From NCBI RefSeq assembly GCF_000003815.2, contig NC_049979.1:35128600-35192599 (forward strand): 64,000 bases of DNA, given 5' to 3'. Position 1 is the first letter of the stretch. The number at the start of each line of letters is the position of its first letter. The stretch comes from Branchiostoma floridae (Eukaryota > Chordata > Leptocardii > Amphioxiformes > Branchiostomatidae). This document shows, piece by piece, positions 30,261 to 40,608 of the stretch. The notes beneath the pieces were generated by a model that worked only from the letters and a program-made list of their open reading frames with translations, did no database searches and was not told the DNA's origin. A program made the translations under genes and the position numbers.

Positions 30261-31859
30261 TGCATGCACGGCATTTGGTAGTGTACGATCGAGATACGAT
30301 ACAAAGACTGGTACTTCGTGGCAGATTACCCTTTAATAATGGTCGAGAGGATAAACATGTAGGTGTGATCCGCGTACTCAACGCTGCATGGGCGTGATGG
30401 GCAATCCAAACTGTGCAGGTCGCGTACTGTTCCCTGGCCGGCTTACTCTTCTATTCATTCTATTTCTACGGTTTTCCAGCGACCCGGAGTCTGGTACTGG
30501 TAGAGACTAACATTTTCCTGCAAGGAGAGAGCAAGCCGACATGCAAGTCGGCAAGCAAGCCTGCCGACTTCATTAGACAAACAGGCATTTGTCGCAGTTC
30601 TCCCAGACGTATTTTCCCGTCCATAAAACTCGGACAGGGCCCACAACCTAAATTATGTCACAAAATGTGGCAATATGTAACTGCGAAAATTTTGGCATTG
30701 TCTTAATCACGTGGTTGAACAACGTGTTTTGGCTCGCCATATTCAGATGAATTTCCAAGAAACTTGATAGTGGGGCATAGGATTTCAGTTTCAGTTTCTT
30801 ACAACCAATCATGTGGCTCATTATTTGCAGTGAAAATCGACGTCTCCGGCTCATTTCGTACAAATCGTAGCGATTGGCTAGCCAGTAAATAGATTGTCCC
30901 ACACTGTACACATCAAACGGCTGCCGCCAGCATGGCGCCATGGCAACGGCCAATGTGTGGTGGGAAGACCACCAGAGCGCCGCTCACGTGCGCCTCACAG
31001 GCGGGATGTCAATCAATCCGCTGTTTATTTCAGCGGGTGTAGCCTGGAACTGGGGTCGCCGTGTTTTCCAAAATCATCTCGCACACTGGACAGCCGGGCT
31101 TTCTGAGCAACGTTCGCACATGCAGAAAAACTGCACTGAGTAGCGGAGCAGATTCTTCAAAGGGTGACTCAACACTGTAAGCTGGAAATTGGAAAATGAA
31201 CAGCATTTTATAAGTGTATGTAAACTTTACTAGAAGACCCATCAGTTGGTTTTTGCTACTCTATTGAGTATTGTATTATACTCTACTCTTCACTTCAGAC
31301 AGCCGTGCGTGGTGACATATATGTACAAGAAAACACGTCACCCATTCATTAGTCGCGGCCAAAATATAATATAGAAGAAAAGTTGTAGATTTGAAGGTAG
31401 AAAAATCTCAATTTTTTAAATTTTCATAGTACATTTTGTATTGTTCTGGCGATAGTGCAACGCTATTACTATTAGTGTTCGCCCGCTCTGGCTGTTGCCC
31501 CGCAATAATGGACGTAATGCATGCCTCTAACAATGTCTAATAGTCTCACCTACGGACTTTACTGCTCTTCTGGCCGCTGCGCCTAGTGTACGGAAGGGGG
31601 CGCTGTCGCACGGCTTCATACAATTTAGGGACTTAGACAAAATTTGGCAGGGCGGCGGCAATTTTTTCTAAGTGTTTTACGGCGCCCGAAGCGTCCGGCG
31701 GTCCTGAACTGCCGAACGTGCTGAACCACTTAATGACGGTTCACCGCCCGGCGCTCGGGCTGGCAGCCTCGCGGGCCGGACGGCTTTGACGTAGGCGGAC
31801 CGCTCGGACTGCCCTCGGACCGGTCCGAACCGTTCGGGGCGAGTTGATTTTCACACAGG

Positions 31860-31918
31860 CAGTACATACAGAGTACCAGTACATACAGAGTACCAGTACA
31901 TACAAAGTACTAGTACAC
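31860..31918. repeat. 17-bp minisatellite, right part (about 3 copies)
   Basis: This continues the same CATACAGAGTACCAGTA unit after the inverted-repeat element, then decays into tagtacacatgtacatgtac. Together with 25155-25407 it marks the original, uninterrupted target array. Confidence 0.92.
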
Positions 31919-32075
31919 ATGTACATGTACAAAAGTTTAGATACCTGGATCTGAACTATTGAACAAAGTACATGTGGTTGTCAATGATAATGTACAGGGA
32001 CAGTAAACTGTTGATTGCTAGCAATGTGTATGAAGACTTCTAGCATATAATATGCAGAGAACATACTTTCAATAG

Positions 32076-32113
32076 GATCAAGGAGCTTTTATCCTGATAA
32101 AAGCTCCTTGATC
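32076..32113. repeat. 38-bp near-perfect palindrome
   Basis: The arm gatcaaggagcttttatc is followed after two bases (ct) by its exact complement gataaaagctccttgatc. No T-run or gene adjoins it. Confidence 0.9.
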
Positions 32114-33039
32114 GGATTTCAAATTAAAGATGGTGCTAGCTTGAAAGCCCAATACAATATTTTTATCTTTTTACCATCCTAAAGTTTCAGTTTTGTGCAT
32201 GTATGGCATAACTCGGTTTTGGAAACAAAATAAGTAAAAAAGTTATTCACATGACTGTCTAAAAAAGTATTCAAGTACAGTATCAGTATACATAACCTGG
32301 TATTTTAGACCTGTACCTACAGTGTCAGTGATTTTTGCAGTTTGGTACTCCATGAACAATCTTGATCATGCTGTGACATGGGCAGGGTTGGTAAATGCTA
32401 TAATTAAGTTAAAGAGTCATGCTATCAACAGCTGTACCAAGATACATGTATTGTACTTTTCTTTGATTACCGACCATGCTCTTACAATATTTGGTCATAG
32501 AGTCTAAAAGGGAAATTCTGTGCCTGTAAATGAAATTTTATCAGATGTAATAGATGACTGAATTATACTTGATTTTGGACTTGAATTTGGATACATGATT
32601 GTATGTTTTGTCGGAAAGATTTTTGACTCAAATAGATAATGGCAAATATGTTAAAATATATGTAATGTTGTATGATTTGAAAGTACATTTTGTGTGTAGC
32701 ACTAGATGGCCGCATCCTTGGATCCTGCTGCACATGGGATGTGTATCCATCTTAATCTTCTGTGTGGAGGGTCTCTTGTAGGCCAATTTTAGTGTTATTG
32801 GATGTAGATGACAGGGTTTAATGTGTCCTTATGTTCATTTTTTGTTTTGTTTACATAGTTAGACCGCATGACATGCCAATATCCAACAGCCTTTCTGCCC
32901 CCCTCCCACTCTTGTTTATATATATTTTTATTGACTTTTTCTTCAATTACTTTGGCCCATCAACATTTCTATAACCCACTTTAGCAGTTTTCCGTCCCTC
33001 TTCGATAAGGGACAGGATCTGGCAGCCCTCGACCCCTCC

Positions 33040-33990
33040 CCCTACTCAGGGTTATCGAGTTGGCCAGACAGGGGTCATCAGCTGAAGTGGAAGCAGCCTG
33101 TCTAAGGGACGAGCTCCCCGATACAAAGCTCCTACCTGACCTGGGGTAGCTTCATCGCGGCAGCTGGCGATAAACTGACAGACTGGTGTGATGGATGATG
33201 TGATACTGATAGCCCAGTTAGTGCGGTTACAGGTTGGCGTCAGGAAGGATATCCGGCCGTAAAAAAAAAAAAAAACCCTATCCAAACCGAAATGGAAAGT
33301 TCTTCATACAGATAAAGGCACAGGCAGTGCCGGTAGCAGTCACCGACGAGCAGCCGGTAGTGTCGCGGGCCTCGCTGACTTGCGGGTGCGGAAGGTAGGG
33401 TCCGGCCATCGAGGCAAACCATGGAGTTGAAGCCCAGAGCTGGACTCACTGGACGGACCAGCAGCATGGAAGCACAGTGTGAAGACTATTCCGACTGCTG
33501 CCTACCCCTGTGACAGGGATCCCAGCAGCAGTATAATCAAAAATGGATACGACACTAATAGCAGTTAGTTATAATAACAAAGGGCTTGTGTCAATTACTT
33601 TGGTCTATGTACGTAATGCTTGTTTTTACGTAATATGTAATGTGAGGCATATTTCAAATCACTAACTGTAATACCTCCTTCACACGGTAGGGGGTGCTAA
33701 GAGACTATTGACAGTGCAAATAATTGACAGATCTATAGCTAACAAAGATGACCTAACCACACTAAAAGAAAACTGAAGTGGTACGGCCACGTGTGACGGT
33801 CATCGGGACTAAGTCAAAACTATCATACAAGGAACCGTCCATGGAGGAAGAAAGAGGGGTAGACAATGGAAAAGATGGGAGGATAATATCAGAGAATGCA
33901 TGACACTGAGTGAAACACTAAGAAAAACAGAAAATTGCGGAAGATGGCAAAAACTATTTGCCCCATCGGTAACATACTTATACTGAGGGA
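33040..33990 (+). mobile_element. Decayed LINE fragments (C-terminal reverse-transcriptase tail and 3' UTR pieces)
   Basis: 33770-33988 translates, with one stop and one frameshift, to the LINE C-terminal signature LKWYGHV, then TIIQGTVHGGRKRGRQWKRW, EDNIREC and a final TYLY stop. The stretch at 33233-33275, gcgtcaggaaggatatccgg followed by ccgt and an A-run, is a typical retroposon 3' segment. The order of the pieces is not that of one intact element, so more than one insertion is likely. Confidence 0.7.
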
Positions 33991-34630
33991 TACAAGAAGA
34001 AGATTATTTATTTCATCTGAAGATGAATGGGATTTATTTATTTCATCTCAAAACAAGTGGGTGGCCCCTTAAAGTTGATTTCCAAGGCAGCCCCCCATAC
34101 ATATAAACAATACTAAACGTGTTACATTCAGTGACATCAGTAGGTCTCATGAAAACCGAGGCATCTAAACAAAATCAGCGTCCATTACTCAAGTCCGCTC
34201 TCCATATGGGGCAACATGACCAACATGCTGGGACTTACACACTGACCTTCCAGTATACTGGTTTCAAGTTATTCCAAGCTCGAGTTGTGGAAATACCAAT
34301 TTTTATTTTTCATTGGAGAAAAGAAGAAGAGCAAAAACAATTATATATTTCCCTTCCATGAAGATAAACATAATTACAGGATAACACTGGCACTATCTTT
34401 ACATTAAGATCTTAAAAGTTGAAAAGAAGTCAAAAGTGACAATTCCTAAAGCTTATACCATTCATGGATAAAGTTACACATAGCTTCTTTCCAAAACATT
34501 TGCATAAGCTCCCTACCAGAATTTTTTCTTGGATTCCAAGTAAGCTCCTGACGTACAAAATGTACCACGTTAGCAAGTGAATGTTTGGAATTACCACTGA
34601 TATTTTGTATCTACAGCATTTTGCATGTCT

Positions 34631-36935
34631 TCAGTGTTCAAATCTATCTAAGACATCGAGTACGGCACCAGACTTGAAGGAATTTTCCTCCAGTATTTGG
34701 ATCAGTTTCTGTGCGGAGAAATCCGGCTTCAGGAGTTTGCCGTTCTCTGCTAGCTGGCACAACAGTGCCCTGACCTCAGGGTCTCCCACGTGCGTTCTGT
34801 AGTAGTCAAACATCTCCGTGTCCATGGCACCCGGTGAGAAGGACAGCACACGAACGTCTGGCGACTCTTCTGCCAGCACCTGTTATCAAGGTAGGGCAGA
34901 AGTTATATCATCAGTCACCTCAACGGTCTTCTTCAACAGTTAATCAAAAGTTCAATATAAATTTTTTACTTAGTCAGCTATTTCTGATGCCCAAGTGATA
35001 TCTTAGAAATGTTTATTCACAAATCTCTTGAACTTCAGGGTCCAGCCTTTTCATTGATTGAATATGACTGTCCATTACAGTTAGCAGCTCGACCAATTAA
35101 AGATGGGCAATTAGCGGTTCAAACTCCTCGAGGTTAGGCCACGTTGACTTGATTATGTGGATGATATCTTCTGGGAACCTCAAAACTGATGAAGCATTCG
35201 AATAAAAAAATGGCAAAAAGAAGTTGCCTTCATGATCATTACAAAACTTAAATGGTGAGGAAGGTTGAACACTGATGATCAAACCAAGGTGGGGGGGGGG
35301 GGGCTGTCTATGGTACCTGTCTTTTGTGTTGGCTGTGGTCAGGCTGTTCATATGAGACAAACTAGGTACATTTCCACAGTTCCCTTACCTTGAACATGAT
35401 GTCCCTTGCTGCTTTACCACTACAGTATAGAGAGTTGGTCTTGATTGGAGTGAAGCCTGCACTGGAGGTGATGTTTATCACTGTCCTGGTCATGCCACTA
35501 CTGGGAAATATCTGAAGGGCAGATGTAGTATACATGTTTTTATTATAACATTGACGAGCAACAATTAATGACTCAACAGGAATATTGCAATGCTGCCTTT
35601 TCCTGGGTAACTCGTATCAGAAAAATCTTTTTTCGCAAATATCAAACAAGGATATTATACAGGATAATGCATGTTGAAAATCCTGTAACATAATTAACAA
35701 GGGTTATTGTGAACATAAGTTTAATAAAGTATCAAAACAAAGACACAGCTGTATATGATATCTGCCCGCAAACACATGCAGAGAGGACTGACATAGTCTC
35801 TTTTTTTTTCAACAAAAGTAAAGGAACCATTCAGCAAATACAAAAATTATAATAAAAGTAATCAATTATGTCAATAGAAATGTCTAAAATAGTCATCTTA
35901 TCAACAATGTATGAAATCATTATATCAAACAAAATAATTATATCGAATGAAATAGTCGAACGACTGACATAGTCTTACCTGTAGGAATTTTGCTGTGAGA
36001 GTGATGGCAGAGGTCACGTTCATGGTGAAATACTTCTGTAGAACCTCAGCATCACTGTGCTCTACTACCCTCTTACTAACATCTCCCAGTGTGGAGGCAT
36101 TGTGGATCAGCAAGGCATGTTGGAATGCACCTGGAAGGAGAATTTTGTGTGTCTATATGTGTGAGTGAATTTTGTATTACTCCTAGTCACCAATGATAAT
36201 GAGGAATAGAATTGAAATGCCCCTGTTGAGATCATTCTCCCAACCAGCATTACTGAAATTTGATCCACAGTATTGTACATTACAGTATAAAGCAAAGGGG
36301 TCGCTTAAGTAACACAATACAGTGCTCCAAACCGATGCCTCAGAGCTATTATACGTAATAACTTTTGGTGCAATTGCATACTGAGTAATTGGCTTTCTGT
36401 GTGTGTTGTTGTTTTTAACTTTTTGGCAAGGCTAGGGTATATCCTTTGGCCTCTGGCGAGCTCCCAGTTATGGACATGTTTCCTTCGGGATAATATGTTA
36501 CTGCTAGCCCTTAAAATGAATCCAGGTATTAAAGACATTTTAATGTTAATGTTTAAAAACGTTTAACAGTGGTCAATCTATTTTGATTCGTTACATGATA
36601 CTCCTTAGTATTCATTTGGTCACTCGAAACTCAAACTTACCTGAAGTAATGTCGCTGAAAATCCCCTGAAATAAGTCCTGATATCTGTCGGAGTCTTCCA
36701 GGTCACCACTAACCAACTTGACGCTTACCGCTGTCGTCTTATTCTTTACCAAGGCCTGGGTCTGTTCTAGTCCGGACAGCGACCTGGCCGTGAGCACCAG
36801 GCGGGACCCCTCCCCCAGGCGGCCCGACAACTCCACCGCCAACGAACGGCCCAGACCCCGACTAGCTCCGGTGATAACACAGAACGTCGGTCTTCCTAGC
36901 AAAGAAGAGTTCTGTACACTTTCAGAAAGAGCCAT
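34631..36935 (-). CDS. SPR: Sepiapterin reductase (four exons, complete)
   Basis: NADPH-dependent cytosolic short-chain dehydrogenase for the last step of tetrahydrobiopterin synthesis. Exons on the minus strand: 36935-36641, 36130-35979, 35511-35389 and 34879-34631 (stop included). All introns are GT-AG and phases agree (1, 0, 0), giving 272 residues against 261 in human. Exon 1 starts at ATG 36935 and holds the nucleotide-binding TGASRGLG motif. Exon 2 carries HNASTLGDVSKR, matching the family's NNAGSLGDVSK region, with His-Asn-Ala-Ser where NNAG is usual. Exon 3 has INITSSAG and the catalytic YCSGK (YxxxK). Exon 4 has the SPGAMDTEM segment and a C-terminus ending DRFEH. A minus-strand AATAAA lies about 320 bases past the stop (near 34307). 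Family identity is strong; activity is inferred from the intact motifs. Confidence 0.93.
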
Positions 36936-37499
36936 TTGTCCCTTGCAGTCGCAACAGTACAGTTACTTGGTTTTACTTTACTGGGTCAGCTGCAAGGCGA
37001 ACTTTGACCTTTCAGATTACCTTTGTCCTGATACCTCATATAATGTAGCTACACCAGATTGTGCTATCTGCGCCAAAAAACAATACGGGCGAGCGTTCGT
37101 TCAGTGAATACATACATTTACAAAGTTGCGTGACTAAACATTTTGAAGTAATTAATAGAAATGACGATAAAGATTTATTTGATGGTACGGCTACGGACTG
37201 TGTGGAACTAAAATCTGTGTGAAGAAAGACATTCGGCTTCATTTACATGGCATCATTTGCTTTTTCGGCTACATTGAGTTTTGGATGACATCCCCGCGTG
37301 TATTGATTGTCACCTGTTCTAAAATAATAGACAAATAGCATAAAAACGGATAAATAGCATCCCTGGTCAAACAGAATTTCATGCTTGCCAGAGGATCTGC
37401 TCTCCATGGTAAAGGGGCACATAGTCAGGGCATGGGGCCGGCGCGTCAGCGCCCTTGTTCTCAAGGGCAATAAGCATTATTGAAATGGCTAAGATTGTC

Positions 37500-38700
37500 T
37501 TTTTCAGTGTTCTTCTCTTCTTTCATTAGGGCTGCCACCCTCAACTTGTTGAGTATTCTGCAGCCATAGCTTACTCGGAGAAGACCACTGCGCAAACGGA
37601 GGGGGACTTTAAATTTTGGATTTGAATACTGACAGGGTTGGTGACAAAGCTACCTCTGCTGGGAGGTTGTTCCATTCCCTAGTTGTACGTGGGAAGAAAG
37701 TATTTTGCCTGTATTGTGTTCTGCTGGCGGGGACCTTATAAGCCGCAGGATGGGTCGAGCGGGAACTTCTAGTTTGTGTTGCAGGATTTAATTTGTCTTA
37801 CAGTTAATAGAGAGTTCACCCGTGTGGTACTTAAAAAAGGTGACGAGTCTGGCCTTCCGTCGCCTTTCCTGGAGTGATGGCCACTCGAGGTCGTGGAGCA
37901 TTTCGCTGACACTAGAAGTCTGGCGGTACCTATTGCACACCCAACGGGCGGCACGACGCTGGACCGCTTCGAGCTTCTGGATATCCTTTGCTGTATAGGG
38001 ATCCCAAACAGGACTGGCAAATTCTAATAACGGTCGAACTAGTGTAATATAAGCAAGATTTTTGATCTTTTTAGATCTTTTTAGATCTTACCTTAAGATT
38101 TCTTCTCAGAAAACCTAGTGTTTTGCTGGCCTTGTTTGAAATGTTACCAATGTGGGTACTCCAACTGAGATTGTAGGTAAGTGTAACTCCTAGGTACTTG
38201 GCCTCCTTGGGAGAGTCTAGGGTGTGACCATGAAGTTTATAGCTAGTTGTCAGGGGGACTCTCTTCCTTGTAAAGTGTAACGCATGACACTTATCTGGGT
38301 GAAAGCTCATCAACCAGGTTCGTTCCCACACGTCCAGGCGATCCAGGTCTTCCTGGAGTAACTCTTGGTCCCTAGTCGAGCAGATGGTCTTATGCGCCAT
38401 AGTGTCATCTGCGAATAGTCGAGCAATGGAGGACAAGCTGGTGGGAAGATCATTTATATATAACAGAAACAGGGTTGGGCCTAAAACAGACCCCTGCGGT
38501 ACTCCTGATTCCACTGACACAAAACTTGAAGTTGAGCCTTCCACTACTACCGCTTGCCGGCGATCAGTGAGGAAACTCTGAATCCAGGTCTGCAGCGCCC
38601 CTGTGATGCCGTAGCAGTTTAACTTATGGATGAGGAGGGAGTGGCAAACTTTATCAAATTCCTTGCTGAAGTCCATAAGTCCAGTGTTACTGGGGGTGAA
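37500..38700 (-). mobile_element. 5'-truncated non-LTR retrotransposon (reverse transcriptase C-terminal part)
   Basis: On the minus strand 38690-38071 encodes MDFSKEFDKVCHSLL, GVPQGSVLGPTLFLLYINDL and the catalytic FADDT box (YxDD-equivalent), typical of Jockey/CR1/L2-like reverse transcriptases. At about 38071-38095 a tandem agatctaaaa duplication brings a stop and a shift. The frame resumes as LAYITLVRPLLEFASPVWDP, then RRAARWVCNRY to about 37800, followed by a 3' UTR. The fingers and the endonuclease are absent, so it is dead. It sits upstream of the sepiapterin reductase start on the same strand. Confidence 0.88.
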
Positions 38701-39014
38701 CAAAAGACAAATTAAGCCTGAGAGATAATGGACTGGGTGTTTAGTCGTGTGGCTTGGCAGCATTTTTTTTGCAAGATTTGTCTTTTTTGCCTTCGCGCAT
38801 TATAGTTTTGGGGTCTCCAGAGGATGTCACATAAAATTAAGTCGGTCTCATAATGACATTATGTGATAAAGAAAACCATAGCCAATAATTAAATTGGACT
38901 TTGTAACTTTTAGACATGACTAAGAGGGGTCTACCTAACACAAGTGTCAATCCAATATTACTTTAGGTTGCACTTCAGAACCAGGTTGTTCACTTTAACG
39001 ATTTATGATTCCAT

Positions 39015-39178
39015 AACCTCTGACGCTGTCATTGTTACGCCACATCTTTTGCAAAACACAATTTTCACAGTAGAACAGTGTACTTGTTTTAAAGCACGAA
39101 ATGACTATTTTGGTGCCGGGAGCCTCTTTGAAGAATAAGAACTTTCTCGGCGCTATACAACAAGCAGGCTGCAGGCAA
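39015..39178 (+). pseudogene. Broken duplicate of the transmembrane-collagen first exon
   Basis: The segment resembles 45240-45405 over both the 5' flank and the coding start. ATG 39092 opens [23 protein letters not shown], nearly the same as the N-terminus of the intact gene ([24 protein letters not shown]), and the upstream stretch beginning acctctgacg is alignable with acctctaacg at 45243. Similarity ends right after this, and the frame stops at TAG a few codons later (CRQQY, stop). Differences are mostly synonymous, so the copy may come from a once-functional paralogue rather than a recent copying accident. No collagen or C-terminal domain follows. Confidence 0.75.
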
Positions 39179-39536
39179 CAATATTAGTAGTATCGACATA
39201 TTTGTATCGACTTATATTTTTATATTATTATATTGCATTAAGAAAAAACACAAAGTCAAAAATAATGTTAAAAATGGTTTAATCCATGTGTATCAAATCT
39301 CTAACATTAACATCTGAAGTGGAAGCAAATCTAACACACACCTGTCACAAGACAGAGAACATGGTCAACAGGCATTAAAACAATATCGTAGTAAGTACTA
39401 ATAAACTGACAGGCCTGATGTTGTGTTTAAGGAGTTGTTAATGTATAACTTTCATATGTTGATTTCAGTCAGGACTCATACATAGTGTGTCAAAATGTCG
39501 AAGGCATTACAGGAACTTGTTTTTCAACCCTCAAAA

Positions 39537-39790
39537 AGCCCTTTCACTGAGGTTATCATGCATGCGCGGGTGAAAGGAACTCTGGGTAATATGTCAAAGT
39601 TGAAAGCCCTCAGACGTAAACAGTTTCGTCTCTACCATTGTTTCAATTTGTGTAACAATGTAAAGAACATAATGGCGGAAAAATTGGAAGAATGTCTATG
39701 TCTATGACTATGCTCTGGGGCCTTCAACTTTGACATATTACCCAGAGTTCCTCTCACTGGCACATGTGTTGTAACCTCTGTGAAAGGGCT
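39537..39790. mobile_element. Short inverted-repeat transposon (AGCCCTTTCAC ends)
   Basis: A 254-bp element: left agccctttcactgaggtta and ggaactctgggtaatatgtc are mirrored at the right by gacatattacccagagttcc and gtaacctctgtgaaagggct. The arms are about 70 bp. Confidence 0.88.
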
Positions 39791-40608
39791 AATTGGTATA
39801 CGTATCTAGTAACATTATATTAGTATGTGATAATTTGTCGTCAATTTTTTTACTGAAATGTAAACAAGGCAACCTACAGAACTAACATAATACAGATATA
39901 TACTAAAGCTAAAAAAAGTAGTAGTTCTAAGCTAAATAAAATACATTGCTCAAATCATCATTTTGGGCAAGGTATATATGTAACATTACACATGCATATA
40001 CATGGAAGAAAGTTATAAACATTGAAACTGTAACCAACAAAAGTAACAAATGCCAGTAAAAGGTAAAATCCAAGCTGTTTCAAAGTACACTGTAGCTACA
40101 TGTAGGCATGCTACAAATACAGGGGTTCTTCTCCTACAAATCTCTGCTGCATAATTTGTCTGACAGCCTATGATAAACCGGCAACTGTTCTTGCCATGGA
40201 TGCAAGTACTAGTACCTTCCTCAGTTCCTTTATCTGCTGGTTGGCTCTGAGGTGCGTTACCCTGCCCAGTGCTAAGGCACCGACTTGCTTCTGTCAACCT
40301 GTCTAATTAGCTGCCCTTTGAGATTTCACCGCTAGAGCTTGTAGCAGGTCTTAAGAGTTTACGCCGCCAGCAGACAAAATCTAACCTAACCCCGTAACAA
40401 CTCCCCCCCCCCCCAACACACACACACACACGGCCTGCACTAATTAACTGCATGGGCCAGCTACCCCTTCAGCGCCGTAGACAAAACGGCAAGCGCCCTG
40501 ATGGTATGGTTACCAGGCTATTACTTACTTGTCAACAGACAAGATTTCACTAACAGTGATGGAAGATGTATGAAGAAACAGCGAAACCCAAATTACAAAG
40601 TCTGGGAC

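Larger units (their letters stand above)
25408..31859. mobile_element. 6.45 kb element with terminal inverted repeats, no recognisable transposase
   Basis: It starts CCTGTGTGAAAAT and ends ATTTTCACACAGG, a perfect 13-bp inverted repeat that continues imperfectly into GC-rich sequence (ccggaccg at 25433-25440 against cggtccg at 31821-31827). Both ends sit inside the same 17-bp minisatellite. Removing the element and one copy of CA rejoins the repeat unit exactly (GAGTACCA then GTACAT), so insertion with a 2-bp CA duplication is the simplest reading. The ends are rich in GTTCGAACGGTTCG-like motifs. The longest open frames inside (118-139 codons) match no family I know, so it looks non-autonomous or decayed. 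The superfamily cannot be assigned from these ends. A retroposon tail is nested at about 30165-30260. Confidence 0.75.
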
